A stretch of 64,000 bases of DNA, from positions 372,001 to 436,000 of the forward strand of contig NZ_JAKCWP010000001.1 of the NCBI RefSeq assembly GCF_028767125.1, in the 5' to 3' direction. The position numbers were made by a program, and so were the translations under genes. Position 1 is the first letter of the stretch; each line of letters opens with the position of its first letter. Origin of the DNA: Chelativorans sp. YIM 93263. Its GTDB lineage: Bacteria > Pseudomonadota > Alphaproteobacteria > Rhizobiales > Rhizobiaceae. This document shows positions 28,316-37,119 of this stretch, in pieces. The notes beneath the pieces are model-generated. The model was given only the letters and a program-made list of their open reading frames with translations, ran no database searches and had not been told where the DNA came from.

Positions 28316-28837
28316 ATGGACCTGATCCGTCAGCTTGAGGCCGAGCAGGCCAAAAAGATTGAAGCCCAGCGCACCCTTCCCGACTTCTCGCCCGGCGACA
28401 CGCTGCGCGTACAGGTCCGCGTGACCGAGGGCAACCGCACCCGCGTCCAGGCTTACGAGGGCGTGTGCATTGCCCGCTCCGGTTCGGGATTGCATGAAAA
28501 CTTCACCGTCCGGAAGATCTCCTATGGCGAGGGTGTGGAGCGTGTCTTCCCCGTATACTCGCCACTGATCGAGGGCGTCACGGTTGTACGCCGGGGTAAG
28601 GTCCGCCGCGCCAAGCTCTATTACCTGCGTGACCGCCGCGGTAAGGCTGCCCGCATCACCGAAAACACCGGCGCGCGTGCCCGTAAGCTGAACGACGACG
28701 AGCGTCGCGCTGCTGTCGAGGAAAAAGCGCGCATCGAGGCCGAGAAAATCGCAGCTGCCGAAGCGCTGGCTGCGGAGAAGGCAGCCGAGGAGGCCGCGAA
28801 CCAAGAGGCTGCCTCCGCCGAAGAGACCAAGGAATAG
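28316..28837 (+). CDS. rplS: Ribosomal protein L19
   Basis: The 173-aa product is L19 of the 50S subunit, at the interface with 30[31 protein letters not shown] and [21 protein letters not shown] are diagnostic. The C-terminus carries an extra acidic and alanine-rich tail (about residues 125-173, [20 protein letters not shown] and on), a common alphaproteobacterial extension. The start at 28316 gives [12 protein letters not shown] strong terminator follows 29 bp after the stop. Confidence 0.96.
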   Translation: MDLIRQLEAEQAKKIEAQRTLPDFSPGDTLRVQVRVTEGNRTRVQAYEGVCIARSGSGLHENFTVRKISYGEGVERVFPVYSPLIEGVTVVRRGKVRRAKLYYLRDRRGKAARITENTGARARKLNDDERRAAVEEKARIEAEKIAAAEALAAEKAAEEAANQEAASAEETKE

Positions 28838-28866
28838 CAGCCTCAAGGCTGAACCGCAGAATCAAC

Positions 28867-28901
28867 AAGCGGGAGTGGATCGCCACTCCCGCTTTCTTTT
28901 T
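28867..28901 (+). terminator. Intrinsic terminator after rplS
   Basis: AAGCGGGAGTGG and CCACTCCCGCTT form a 12-bp stem with an ATCG loop followed by TCTTTTT. It ends the rimM-trmD-DUF4260-rplS operon, facing the convergent SelW-type gene. Confidence 0.93.
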
Positions 28902-28915
28902 GCCTGGGAGAGATT

Positions 28916-29200
28916 TCAGCGTTCGCCGTGCCCCAGGTTCCGGTCGGGATCGATCCGGTCCCGCACGCGCCGCTTGAGCTCGGCGGCATCGGGAAAACCG
29001 CCGTCACGCTTACGCTCCCAGACGGTTTCGCCATTGCAGACGACTTCGAACACGCCGCTGGTGCCACCGGGCCGCAAGGACACCTCATCAAGCTCGGTTT
29101 CGAAGGTAGACAGAAGCTCCTGCGCCATCCAGCCCGCGCGCAAAAGCCAGCGGCATTGCGTGCAATAGGTGATGGTTACACGGTTGGTCACCACACCCAT
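28916..29200 (-). CDS. SelT/SelW/SelH family thioredoxin-like protein
   Basis: The 94-aa product has the Rdx-family start VTITYCTQCRWLLRAGWMAQELL, with a CxxC (CTQC) where selenoproteins have CxxU. The end reads WERKRDGGFPDAAELKRRVRDRI. It should have a thioredoxin-like fold with possible redox activity; the partner is unknown. Its ATG overlaps the yebC stop (TGATG), so it is the second gene of a yebC unit. Confidence 0.88.
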   Translation of the reverse strand: MGVVTNRVTITYCTQCRWLLRAGWMAQELLSTFETELDEVSLRPGGTSGVFEVVCNGETVWERKRDGGFPDAAELKRRVRDRIDPDRNLGHGER

Positions 29201-29949
29201 CAGGCAGCGCTCAGCTTGGCCATGATCTCGTCGTCCACCTCGAAATTCGCATAAACGTTCTGCACGTCATCATCGTCTTCGAGCGTAGCGATAAGCTTGA
29301 GAATGGACTGGGCACGCTCCTCGTCCACCGGGGTGCCGGTCTGCGGCCGCCAGACGGCTTTCACGGTTTCGGCTTCACCGAGAGCAGCGGTCAGCGCGTC
29401 GGTGACATCTCCGATATCCTCGAAAGCACAGATGATGACATGCCCGTTGTCATCCGACTGAACATCTTCGGCGCCGGCCTCTATCGCCGCCTCCATCACC
29501 GCATCGGCATCGCCGGCACGTGTGGGATAGACGATCTCGCCGACACGATCGAACATGAAGGCCACCGAGCCCGTCTCACCCATGGAGCCGCCGGCTTTCG
29601 TGAAAGCGGTACGGACATTCGAAGCCGTGCGATTACGATTATCGGTAAGCGCCTCGACGATGACGGCCACGCCGCCTGGGCCGTAACCTTCGTACCGAAC
29701 TTCTTCGTAATTCTCCGAGTCGTTGCCCGACGCCTTCTTGATGGCACGTTCGATGTTGTCCTTGGGCATGGACTGCGCCTTGGCGTTCTGCACCGCCAGG
29801 CGCAAGCGCGGGTTCATGTCCGGATCGGGCAGACCGGATTTTGCAGCAACAGTGATCTCGCGCGCCAGTTTGGAAAACACCTTCGACCGCGCCGCATCCT
29901 GGCGACCCTTGCGGTGCATGATGTTCTTAAATTGGGAATGGCCGGCCAT
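29200..29949 (-). CDS. yebC: YebC/PmpR-family transcriptional regulator or translation factor
   Basis: The 249-aa product has the YebC start [32 protein letters not shown] and a later [22 protein letters not shown] motif. Members have been described as DNA-binding regulators and, more recently, as translation factors acting on stalling motifs. The protein is cytosolic and has no partner visible in this window. It is followed by the SelW-type gene with a one-base overlap. In many bacteria it precedes ruvC, which is not here. Confidence 0.94.
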   Translation of the reverse strand: MAGHSQFKNIMHRKGRQDAARSKVFSKLAREITVAAKSGLPDPDMNPRLRLAVQNAKAQSMPKDNIERAIKKASGNDSENYEEVRYEGYGPGGVAVIVEALTDNRNRTASNVRTAFTKAGGSMGETGSVAFMFDRVGEIVYPTRAGDADAVMEAAIEAGAEDVQSDDNGHVIICAFEDIGDVTDALTAALGEAETVKAVWRPQTGTPVDEERAQSILKLIATLEDDDDVQNVYANFEVDDEIMAKLSAA

Positions 29950-30132
29950 GGGGCTCCTTTTCCAAAAAATCGCCTGATTGCGCTGAATTGGCGGCGTTAT
30001 AATGAAATTGACCGATCAGGTCCAGAAGGGGGACGATAATGCCTCGCATGCAAGCTCTCACGCATTGGTGAATTGCCTTTCCCCGCTCATAGGCGAGACT
30101 TGGGGGAGGCACGCAGCGATCCGGAGATGCCC
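29950..30132. other. Divergent yebC/MBL intergenic region
   Basis: No gene is supported in these 183 bp. The divergent promoters of yebC and the MBL gene should be here. TATAAT at about 29999-30004 is a good -10-like hexamer for rightward transcription, and TTGCGCTGAATTGG upstream could serve as -35 region. A stretch reading CAGGTCCAGAAGG (about 30018) resembles part of SRP RNA but lacks its structure. Confidence 0.35.
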
Positions 30133-30927
30133 ATGCCCACCTTCCGACTGCTCACAATCCTGGCATTTTTCCTTACACCTGTTGCTATCGTCGAGGCCCA
30201 GGAAAGACCCAGCACCTGCCTCGCGGTGGCGAAGGCCCTGCCTGATGTCGTCCTCGCCAGTTTCCAGCCGGTGGCAGGCGAGACGCAAGTGGGGATCACC
30301 TATGCCGGACATTCGACCTATGTCATTGAAACCCCGGCCGGCGTGCGCATCGCCACGGATTTCTCGGGCGCCTATGGCGGGCAGCCGACACCGCATGTCG
30401 TGACGATGAACAAGGCGCATGGCACCCATTTCACGAACAATCCCGACCCCGCGATCGAGCATGTGCTCCTCGGCTGGGACCCCGACGGCGATCCGGCCGA
30501 GCATTCGCTCATGGTCGAGGACGTCTATATCCGCAACGTCACCACCGATATCCGCCGCTTTGGTACGATGGAGGAAGATGGCAACTCCATATTCATTTTC
30601 GAGGTGGCGGGATTGTGTATCGGCCATCTTGGCCACCTGCACCATCGGCTCGATGACTCCCACTACGCCGCCATCGGGCGGCTCGACGTGGTCATGGTCC
30701 CGGTGGACGGCGGATTGACAATGTCGCTCGATGGAATGAGTGAGATCGTGCAGCGGCTCTCATCGTCAATCATCCTGCCGATGCACAGGAATGCAACACC
30801 ACTCAGCGCGTTCACCGGCAGGATGGGCGAAGGCTTCGAGATCGACTTCCGTGAGGGGCGCACATTGGCAGTTTCGCTGGACGCCTTGCCAGCACAGCCG
30901 ACGATCGTGATCCTCGACGGCGTATGA
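30133..30927 (+). CDS. Exported MBL-fold metallo-hydrolase-like protein with an atypical metal site
   Basis: The 264-aa product has a likely signal peptide (hydrophobic residues 4-20, ending VEAQ) and the beta-lactamase-fold pattern of UlaG-like proteins: ITYAGHSTYVIETPAGVRIATDF at the start and LCIGHLGHLHHRL near the middle. The usual HxHxDH motif is not present; in its place is VTMNKAHGTHFTNN. So metal binding may differ or be partly lost. The ATG at 30133 has GGAG six bases upstream; the ATG at 30127 is directly next to it and less likely. It is convergent with terC. Confidence 0.78.
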   Translation: MPTFRLLTILAFFLTPVAIVEAQERPSTCLAVAKALPDVVLASFQPVAGETQVGITYAGHSTYVIETPAGVRIATDFSGAYGGQPTPHVVTMNKAHGTHFTNNPDPAIEHVLLGWDPDGDPAEHSLMVEDVYIRNVTTDIRRFGTMEEDGNSIFIFEVAGLCIGHLGHLHHRLDDSHYAAIGRLDVVMVPVDGGLTMSLDGMSEIVQRLSSSIILPMHRNATPLSAFTGRMGEGFEIDFREGRTLAVSLDALPAQPTIVILDGV

Positions 30928-30930
30928 CGC

Positions 30931-31704
30931 CTACTGCTTGGCTTCTTTCGCTCCGCGCTGACGCTTGCGCCGCGCCATCATGTTCATCGCTTCCACGAAG
31001 GCGGAAAAACCCATGGCCGTGTAGACATAGCCCTTGGGGACATGGAACCCCAAACCGTCGGCGATGAGGGTCATCCCGATCATCAGCAGGAAACTGAGCG
31101 CCAGCATGACCACCGTCGGATTGGCTGCAATGAAGCGCGACATCGGCTCGGCCGCCAGAAGCATCACGGTAACCGCGCTGATCACTGCGATGAACATGAT
31201 TGCCAAATGATCCGTCATGCCGACGGCCGTGATAATCGAATCTATCGAGAAGACGAGGTCGAGCAGGAGAATCTGAACGATCGCGCCACCGATTCCGACC
31301 GTCGCGGCACTGCCCATCAGATTGTCTTTCGTGTCAGTCGGATCGACGGAGTGGTGAATTTCCTTGGTCGCTTTCCAGACGAGAAAGAGTCCGCCAGCAA
31401 TTAGGATGAGATCGCGCCAGGAGAATCCGTGATCGAACAGCGTAAAGAGCGACTGTGTGAGTTGCACGATGAAAGAGATAGTGGCCAAAAGCGCCAACCG
31501 CAGAATAAGCGCCGCGCTGATGCCCAGGCGCCGTGCGAAGGCCTGATTTTCCTTGGGCAGCTTGTTGGTAAGGATGGAGATAAAGATCAGATTGTCGATG
31601 CCCAGCACGATTTCGAGAACGACAAGCGTGACCAGCGCGACCCAAGCCTGCGGACTTGTGACGAAGTCAAAATGAGAAAGCAGCCAGTCCATGGGCCAAG
31701 ACAT
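30931..31704 (-). CDS. TerC-family membrane protein
   Basis: The 257-aa product is a seven-helix TerC/YgdQ/YoaE-like protein. The conserved acidic helix motifs [20 protein letters not shown] and [19 protein letters not shown], with intramembrane Asp residues, are present. TerC proteins are linked to tellurite resistance and, in several bacteria, to manganese export during metalation of secreted proteins. It lies between the MBL gene (convergent) and ymdB. A TerB-like gene is 3 kb away but not in the same unit. Confidence 0.9.
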   Translation of the reverse strand: MSWPMDWLLSHFDFVTSPQAWVALVTLVVLEIVLGIDNLIFISILTNKLPKENQAFARRLGISAALILRLALLATISFIVQLTQSLFTLFDHGFSWRDLILIAGGLFLVWKATKEIHHSVDPTDTKDNLMGSAATVGIGGAIVQILLLDLVFSIDSIITAVGMTDHLAIMFIAVISAVTVMLLAAEPMSRFIAANPTVVMLALSFLLMIGMTLIADGLGFHVPKGYVYTAMGFSAFVEAMNMMARRKRQRGAKEAKQ

Positions 31705-31753
31705 CCTTCATGAAAGCGTGCAGCAGCAGAGGTATGGCGGCTCGACGTTTCCG

Positions 31754-32578
31754 TCAACGCCAGAATGCCGGCACCGTCTCCTCCAGCCTTGGCCCGAGCC
31801 GCAGCGGCGCGATCTTCTCGGCCAGGCCCGTGCGGTCGGAAATCTCCAGCCCGACCCCACAGATCGTGGCCGGCCCGTTTGCAGGTTCAAACCGGCCCCT
31901 CGGAATCTTGGTCACGAACCGGTTGAGCGGCTCCTCCTTATCCATGCCGAGCGAGGAATCGTAGTCGCCGCACATTCCGGCATCGGAGATAAATCCGGTA
32001 CCTCCGTTGAGGATCTGGTGATCAGCAGTGGGCTGGTGCGTATGCGTCCCAAACACGGCGCTGACCCGGCCATCGACAAAATGCCCGAAACAGGCTTTTT
32101 CCGAAGTCGCCTCCGCGTGGAAATCGATCAGGGCAGCATCCGCCTGTTCGCCCAGCGGGCACGCGGCGAGTTCTTCCTCCACGGTACGGAACGGATCGTC
32201 CAGATCCACATCCATGAAAATGCGTCCCATGATGTTGGACACCAGCACACGGGCGCCGTTCCTCGCCAGGAAAACCCCGGACCCACGGCCGGGCGTACCC
32301 TTCGGATAATTGGCCGGACGCAGAAAACGGTCCTCGCGCGGAGCGAATATCAACGCTTCACGCTGTTTCCAGACATGGTTGCCGGTTGTCACCACATCGG
32401 CGCCTGCGCTTATCGTATTATGGAAAATTTCCTCGGTAATGCCGAATCCGCCAGCCGCGTTCTCGCCATTGACCACCACGAAATCGAGTCGGAAGTCGGA
32501 AATTAGGCCCGGAAGGCGTTCCCAAACCGCGGTGCGGCCGGAGCGGCCGGACATATCGCCCAGAAAAAGAAGTCGCAT
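31754..32578 (-). CDS. YmdB-family metallophosphoesterase
   Basis: The 274-aa product is a calcineurin-like phosphoesterase (TIGR00282). The metal motifs are visible: GDMSGRSG (residues 7-14), NGENAAGG, TTGNHVWKQREAL with the metal-binding NH, HAEATSEK, and GTHTHQPTADHQIL. B. subtilis YmdB hydrolyses 2',3'-cAMP and affects biofilm genes; the alphaproteobacterial substrate is not known to me. It is nine bases downstream of 5-FCL on the same strand, a pairing retained from the usual rhizobial 6S/5-FCL/ymdB order. Confidence 0.92.
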   Translation of the reverse strand: MRLLFLGDMSGRSGRTAVWERLPGLISDFRLDFVVVNGENAAGGFGITEEIFHNTISAGADVVTTGNHVWKQREALIFAPREDRFLRPANYPKGTPGRGSGVFLARNGARVLVSNIMGRIFMDVDLDDPFRTVEEELAACPLGEQADAALIDFHAEATSEKACFGHFVDGRVSAVFGTHTHQPTADHQILNGGTGFISDAGMCGDYDSSLGMDKEEPLNRFVTKIPRGRFEPANGPATICGVGLEISDRTGLAEKIAPLRLGPRLEETVPAFWR

Positions 32579-32587
32579 CGCTTGCTC

Positions 32588-33175
32588 TTACAGCGAGGAG
32601 GGGAATCTGCGCAAGCCGCTTTCGGTCAGGATTTCCGGGATGATCACGTCATGCGGCTCGTCGGGAACCTGCGGAACCTCCTGGCAATCGAAGGCAATGC
32701 CGATGAGCCGCGGTGCATGCCCGTTCTCCTGAAGGCGCGCAATCGCCCGGTCATAGTAACCCGCCCCGTATCCGATGCGATGGCCGCGACGATCGAAGGC
32801 CGCCAGCGGCACAAGCATCAACGACGGCTCGAGCACCGCAGCGCTTTCGTCGGGTCCCATGGTTCCGAACCCCATGTCGATGAGCGGCGCCCCGCGGACC
32901 AGTTCGCGAAAAATGATGGTCGACTTGTCGAGGATCGCGGGCAGGCAGAGCCGCGCCCCGCGTTCACGAAGTGCCACCATCAGCGGGCGCACGTCCACTT
33001 CCGAACGCATGGGCCAAAAACCCGAAACGATATCGCCCCGAGGTGGTGCAATCTCATCCACCGCGACGGCAAAGCCCAGCGAAGCGTCAGTTCGCCAAAG
33101 GGGGTCGAGCGAATCCCGGCGCGCAAGCGCCTCCTGCCGTAGTGTTCTCTTCATTTCGCGGGGAGTTTTCGTCAT
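32588..33175 (-). CDS. fau: 5-formyltetrahydrofolate cyclo-ligase
   Basis: The 195-aa product converts 5-formyl-THF to 5,10-methenyl-THF with ATP. Landmarks are KRTLRQEALARRDSL at the start, the substrate region FWPMRSEVDVRPLM, and the phosphate-binding RRGHRIGYGAGYYDRAIA motif near 140-157. I chose 33175 (MTKTPREMKRTLRQ) because the frame upstream runs into the 6S RNA. AAGGGG stands just before it, at short spacing. The 6S RNA gene is immediately upstream, the classical ssrS-fau pairing, so readthrough from the 6S promoter may express it. Confidence 0.93.
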   Translation of the reverse strand: MTKTPREMKRTLRQEALARRDSLDPLWRTDASLGFAVAVDEIAPPRGDIVSGFWPMRSEVDVRPLMVALRERGARLCLPAILDKSTIIFRELVRGAPLIDMGFGTMGPDESAAVLEPSLMLVPLAAFDRRGHRIGYGAGYYDRAIARLQENGHAPRLIGIAFDCQEVPQVPDEPHDVIIPEILTESGLRRFPSSL

Positions 33176-33276
33176 CATGCCCCTTGGAAAGTCGTCGGTG
33201 GCATAGCGGAAATCTGCTCGCGGGAGGGTCCCGAAGGCGACATGCCGCACTTTGTCGGCGACACCGTTCGGCAAAG

Positions 33277-33434
33277 CTGCGATCCACGCAACCGATGGAA
33301 ATGCGATCCCGGGAACCTACAAAGTAGGTGGGCGCCGTATTGGCCAAGCCCACGGGCAAGGCCAGGGACAGCTCCCTTAAGGATCGATAAGGCCCCGGGG
33401 AAATGATTCCTGTCGCGAGGCGCAGACCGCACTT
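33277..33434 (-). ncRNA. ssrS: 6S RNA
   Basis: About 158 nt on the minus strand can fold as a 6S RNA. The ends pair as GCGGTCTGCG with CGTGGATCGC (ten pairs, some G-U), then GCGAC with GTTGC. Further in, GCTGT pairs with ACGGC, and the tip is GGCC-TT-GCCC-GT-GGGC-TT-GGCC. A small side hairpin CCTAC-TTT-GTAGG lies in the 3' strand of the central bubble, as in alphaproteobacterial 6S. 6S RNA mimics an open promoter and holds sigma-70 RNA polymerase in stationary phase. The position just before 5-FCL is the usual one. CCTATATT upstream could be the -10. Exact ends are estimated to within a few bases. Confidence 0.82.
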
Positions 33435-33581
33435 GGAATATAGGTCGAACGCCTTGCCCCCGCCAGAGGGAATACCATCTTGGCTGACCATTTTTGGAAA
33501 CAGGCGCAAGACGCGAAGGGAATCTGGCTCTTGCCGCGATTTCTCTGCCGGGCAGAGTGCGCAATCATCATGGAGGGTTGC

Positions 33582-34022
33582 ATGTCCGAGATCGTTATTC
33601 GCCGCTTTCGCCCGGGGGACCGCGCACACTGGGGCGGGCTGTGGGAAGGCTACAATGGATTCTACGAGCGCGCCGTCGACGCCCGTGTAACGGAGCGTTT
33701 GTGGTCACGCTTGCTGGAGAACAAGGGCGAGCCCCACGGCTTAGCCGCGGAACTGGATGGTGAGGTCGTCGGACTTACCCATTATTTTCCGGTTTTCTCG
33801 ACATCCGACTGGGACCCTCGCCTTTACCTTCAGGATCTGTATGCCGATTCACGTGTGCGTGGCCGCGGTGTAGGCCGGAGACTGATCGAGGCAGTATATG
33901 CCCATGCCGATGAACTGGGGTTCGCACAGGTTTATTGGCTGACGCAGGACTTCAATCATACAGCCCGCAGACTCTATGATCGTATCGGCCAGGTAACGCC
34001 CTTTATCAAATACCAACGTTAA
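33582..34022 (+). CDS. GNAT-family N-acetyltransferase
   Basis: The 146-aa product is a GNAT acetyltransferase. The start IVIRRFRPGDRAHWGGLWEGY and the acetyl-CoA loop LYADSRVRGRGVGRRLIEAVY (about 85-105, motif A RxxGxG) are clear. The C-terminal VYWLTQDFNHTARRLYDRIG is typical of a subgroup common in rhizobia. The substrate is unknown. The start at 33582 has GGAGGG at good spacing; the open frame upstream (from 33480) has no support and would run through the 6S promoter region. Confidence 0.9.
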   Translation: MSEIVIRRFRPGDRAHWGGLWEGYNGFYERAVDARVTERLWSRLLENKGEPHGLAAELDGEVVGLTHYFPVFSTSDWDPRLYLQDLYADSRVRGRGVGRRLIEAVYAHADELGFAQVYWLTQDFNHTARRLYDRIGQVTPFIKYQR

Positions 34023-34038
34023 GGCGGCTGGTCTCAGG

Positions 34039-34818
34039 TCATACCTCGGCCAACCTCACGGCGGCACAGCGCTCCGTTTCCGCTGTTCTATCGGCTGTCG
34101 CCGCACGAGCACACGCGCGGCTGAACACGAGGTCGAGAAAGTCGACGAGCCACTGCCTCAGCTGCGCGTCCCACACAAGGCGCCCGTGGAGATGCTCACA
34201 GGCAGGCTGAGCGCCCGGCAGAACAAGACGATGGGCGCCGCGCACCACCCAGCGCTGCATCATCACCCGCGTCAACTCCGCATGGAACTGCACACCCCAG
34301 GCATTCTCGCCATAGCGGAAGGCCTGATTCGGGTAGTGCTCCGCCGTGGCCAGCAGCTCTGCCCCCGACGGCAATGAAAAGCCCTCGCGGTGAAACTGGT
34401 AGACCATTTCCGGCCAATGAAGGAGGCTCCGCCCCTGTTCGGTCGGTTTCAGTGGATACCAGCCGATCTCCACCAGCCCGTCGTCGCGGCCCTTGACCTC
34501 GCCGCCCAAGAGATTGACCAGCATCTGCGCGCCGAGGCAGATCCCCAGAAACGGCTTGTTCTCCCGAAGGGGCACGGAAATCCAGTCGGTCTCGCGGCGC
34601 ACGAAATCATCTTCGTCATTGGCGCTCATCGGCCCGCCGAAGACCACCACGCCATCATGCTCCGCCAGCGAATCGGGCAACTGATCACCCAATGGCGGGC
34701 GCTTGATGTCCAGCGAGAACCCGCTTTCCCGGAGAAGCTGACCGACACGACCCGGACTGGAGTGCTCCTGATGCAATACGATCAGGATCTTTCCTGCTTT
34801 CTCCCCGCCCACTCGCAT
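34039..34818 (-). CDS. Class I glutamine amidotransferase-like protein
   Basis: The 259-aa product is a free-standing class I (GATase1) domain. The nucleophile elbow LGICLGAQML (Cys near 94) and the catalytic His/Glu in WGVQFHAELT (about 175-184) are intact. It resembles the GMP-synthase-like GATase group (COG0518), not an anthranilate or carbamoyl synthase. An acceptor enzyme is not nearby, so the amidated product is unknown. The C-terminus (about 215-259) is rich in Ala and Arg and looks loosely folded. It follows the TerB gene by seven bases. Confidence 0.87.
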   Translation of the reverse strand: MRVGGEKAGKILIVLHQEHSSPGRVGQLLRESGFSLDIKRPPLGDQLPDSLAEHDGVVVFGGPMSANDEDDFVRRETDWISVPLRENKPFLGICLGAQMLVNLLGGEVKGRDDGLVEIGWYPLKPTEQGRSLLHWPEMVYQFHREGFSLPSGAELLATAEHYPNQAFRYGENAWGVQFHAELTRVMMQRWVVRGAHRLVLPGAQPACEHLHGRLVWDAQLRQWLVDFLDLVFSRACARAATADRTAETERCAAVRLAEV

Positions 34819-34825
34819 CAAAAAG

Positions 34826-35296
34826 TCACTCGTTTTCTTCCTGTCCCTCTTCGCGCTGGACCGCCTGCCGCATCAGCACACGGGTCCGTGTACTCACGCC
34901 GAGGAGTTCCGCAACGCGCCAAACAACATTGTCTTCCAATTCGTGCACTTCGCCGTCGGCGTAGACGATCTCCCACATCAGCCTGATGAACTCGGCACGT
35001 GCATTCTCGTCCAGATTGTTTTTCAGAACGCTCGTGAAAACGTAAAGGTCGACAGCCTCGGCCTCCGCGTCCTCGCCCGCCTTCAACAGCGCCTGCAAAT
35101 CCTCGCCGGCGACGTGGTAAGCATTCGAAACCGCCTCCTTCAAGCGCACCTGCTCGGCCTGATCACGCACACCATCGACACCCATTACATGGATGAGAAG
35201 CGCCGTCGCGGCAACGCGCGGTTCGTCAGACGTCAGACCTTGCGATTCGCCGCCTTCGGGCAAATCTTTCAAAAAGGAGAGTATACGCTCGAACAT
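34826..35296 (-). CDS. TerB-family (tellurite resistance) protein
   Basis: The 156-aa product is an all-helical TerB-fold protein: VAATALLIHVMGVDGVRDQAEQVRLKEAV near the start and MWEIVYADGEVHELEDNVVWRVAELLGV near the end, each carrying the acidic ADG/DGV helix pair typical of TerB. It is a cytosolic metal- or membrane-associated scaffold by analogy. No ter operon is adjacent, so the name should not imply tellurite resistance here. It is followed closely by the GATase gene. Confidence 0.88.
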   Translation of the reverse strand: MFERILSFLKDLPEGGESQGLTSDEPRVAATALLIHVMGVDGVRDQAEQVRLKEAVSNAYHVAGEDLQALLKAGEDAEAEAVDLYVFTSVLKNNLDENARAEFIRLMWEIVYADGEVHELEDNVVWRVAELLGVSTRTRVLMRQAVQREEGQEENE

Positions 35297-35423
35297 TGGC
35301 AGGACCTTTGACTATCCGGCAGACTAAGGTGAAGTTTCGTCCTCGTCTTCACAAGAGACTTTGTGCTCACTTTCTCGCGACTTGGAGGTTGTGCCGACCT
35401 TTTACGACATCCGTCCACACGGC

Positions 35424-37109
35424 CTAAAAGAGCTGAAAGCGGCCGCTGCCGTTCGGGTTTTCCTCGCGCTTATCCTCCACACCGGGATCGTCAGGCACGG
35501 GCCAGCGCTTTCTTTCCGCCTCCTCCGTCGGCAGTCCCTCGCCGTTCGGTATTGTGGGGGAAATCTTTTCCTCATGCTCCGGCGGGGCGTTTTTGTGCTC
35601 TTCAATGGAGTTCTCCTCCACCGACGGCTCAGTACTCGCTTTAGGAGCCTCGCTCGCCTTGGGCGGCTGAACTTCCTCTCCCTGCATATCGACATCCTCG
35701 GACGGTGTTTCAAACCCTGCGGCGGAGTCTTCGGTAGCTGCGGGCTTTTCCTCCGGCTCCGGCTCGACATCAATTGCCGGAAGCGCCTGCAGAGCCTCTT
35801 CGCTCTCGATCACCTGGCCGAGCCGCTCGACGGGCGTACGCCATTCGAACGCGTCGAGTTCTCCCGTCACCGGAGACGCCGGCGCCCAATGTTCGGAAAC
35901 GTAACCGTCAGCCACCCAGGCCGGATCACGCGGCGCTCGCACCGCCTTTGCAAGCCAGTGACGCACGCGCCCCTGATCCCCCGTTTCCGCCTCCTCGATA
36001 TCGGCCAGGAGCAGAAAGGCGCCCTCGCGCGGGGCGATTCTCACCGCCGCTTCGGCAGCCGCGCGGGCTTCCTTAAGCTCACTGGCATCCAGCGCCGCAC
36101 GCGCAAAGGCCAACTCGGATTCGACATTGTTGGGGCGCAGCCGCCGCAGCTTTTTCGCGCGCGCCAGCCGATCATGGGTCGAATCTCCGGCGCGTGCGTA
36201 AAGATAGGTTTCGGCGACTTCCGGATGCGGCTCCTTTTTCCAGATCGCCTCCAGCACCTTGCTGCCGCGGCGCAGGTCGTTCTGTCGGAAGAGCGCCTTG
36301 GCGGCAACGACGGCGGCGGGCACGAAATCGGGCTGCAGCCGATTGGCTTCCAGCGCGGCAGAGCGTGCTGCCGACGGATCGCCGTCCAGGAGGTCCATCG
36401 CCTGCGCTGTCAGGAGCACGGCGCGTTGCCGGTCGCGGGTTTTGCGGTCGGAGTCGCTGCTTGTTTTTCGCGAATCGACGAGCGCCAGTGCCCCCTGCCA
36501 ATCATGCTCCTCCGTTTTCGCTTCGAGGCCGGCATTGACCGCCCAATCGAGCTGCGGGGCAGACTGGGCCGCCTCCAGCGCATAATGGCGGGCGACTTCG
36601 CGTTTACCCATGCGCTCGGCCTCCAAATAGAGCCCGCGCAAACCGAGGAGACGGGTCTCCGGGTTCTGTGCCATGGCGGTGAACTTGGCCTGCGCGGCGT
36701 CATGGTCGTCCTGAAGCAGGGCGGCTTGGGCATCGAGAAGGTGAATGAGCGGCTCCTGATCGGAGGATACCAGCTTGGACGCCTGCTTACCCATGCGCCG
36801 GGCAAGTCCCCCGTCACCCGCTCCGGCTGCGATCAGGCCGGTCGAAATTGCCTTATAACCCCGGTCCCGCCACCGCGTGCGGAAATAGCGGGTCACTGCC
36901 GACGGCGTGTTCCAGATGCTGCGGACAATCCACCACAGAAGCATGACTGCCGCGAAAACGACGACGACAAGAATGGCGGCGACCGCAAGGCCGACATGAT
37001 ATTCGTAGCCACCTAGCGTGAGCGTCAGCCCGCCGGATTGTTCAGCCAGCCAGGCAAAGCCGAGCCCCGCAAGCAGAACAACGACGAGAAACAGGACGAT
37101 TCGCAACAT
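35424..37109 (-). CDS. hemY: HemY-type heme biosynthesis-associated TPR membrane protein
   Basis: The 561-aa product has two N-terminal membrane helices (about 3-20 and 40-62) with the HemY_N block LGGYEYHVGLAVAAI, then a long TPR-like helical region in the cytoplasm or periplasm (about 90-420). The C-terminal 150 residues are Pro/Glu-rich and probably disordered. HemY of this type is linked to the late heme pathway in proteobacteria; its exact job is not defined. It is the last gene of hemC-hemD-COG4223-hemY. Confidence 0.9.
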   Translation of the reverse strand: MLRIVLFLVVVLLAGLGFAWLAEQSGGLTLTLGGYEYHVGLAVAAILVVVVFAAVMLLWWIVRSIWNTPSAVTRYFRTRWRDRGYKAISTGLIAAGAGDGGLARRMGKQASKLVSSDQEPLIHLLDAQAALLQDDHDAAQAKFTAMAQNPETRLLGLRGLYLEAERMGKREVARHYALEAAQSAPQLDWAVNAGLEAKTEEHDWQGALALVDSRKTSSDSDRKTRDRQRAVLLTAQAMDLLDGDPSAARSAALEANRLQPDFVPAAVVAAKALFRQNDLRRGSKVLEAIWKKEPHPEVAETYLYARAGDSTHDRLARAKKLRRLRPNNVESELAFARAALDASELKEARAAAEAAVRIAPREGAFLLLADIEEAETGDQGRVRHWLAKAVRAPRDPAWVADGYVSEHWAPASPVTGELDAFEWRTPVERLGQVIESEEALQALPAIDVEPEPEEKPAATEDSAAGFETPSEDVDMQGEEVQPPKASEAPKASTEPSVEENSIEEHKNAPPEHEEKISPTIPNGEGLPTEEAERKRWPVPDDPGVEDKREENPNGSGRFQLF

Positions 37110-37119
37110 TCAGCGCTCC

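Noticed and set aside
30010-30060. Sequence resembling part of the SRP RNA motif (CAGGTCCAGAAGG)
   Set aside because: The following bases do not continue the conserved GAAGCAG loop, and no long stem closes around it, so it is treated as chance similarity in the yebC/MBL gap.
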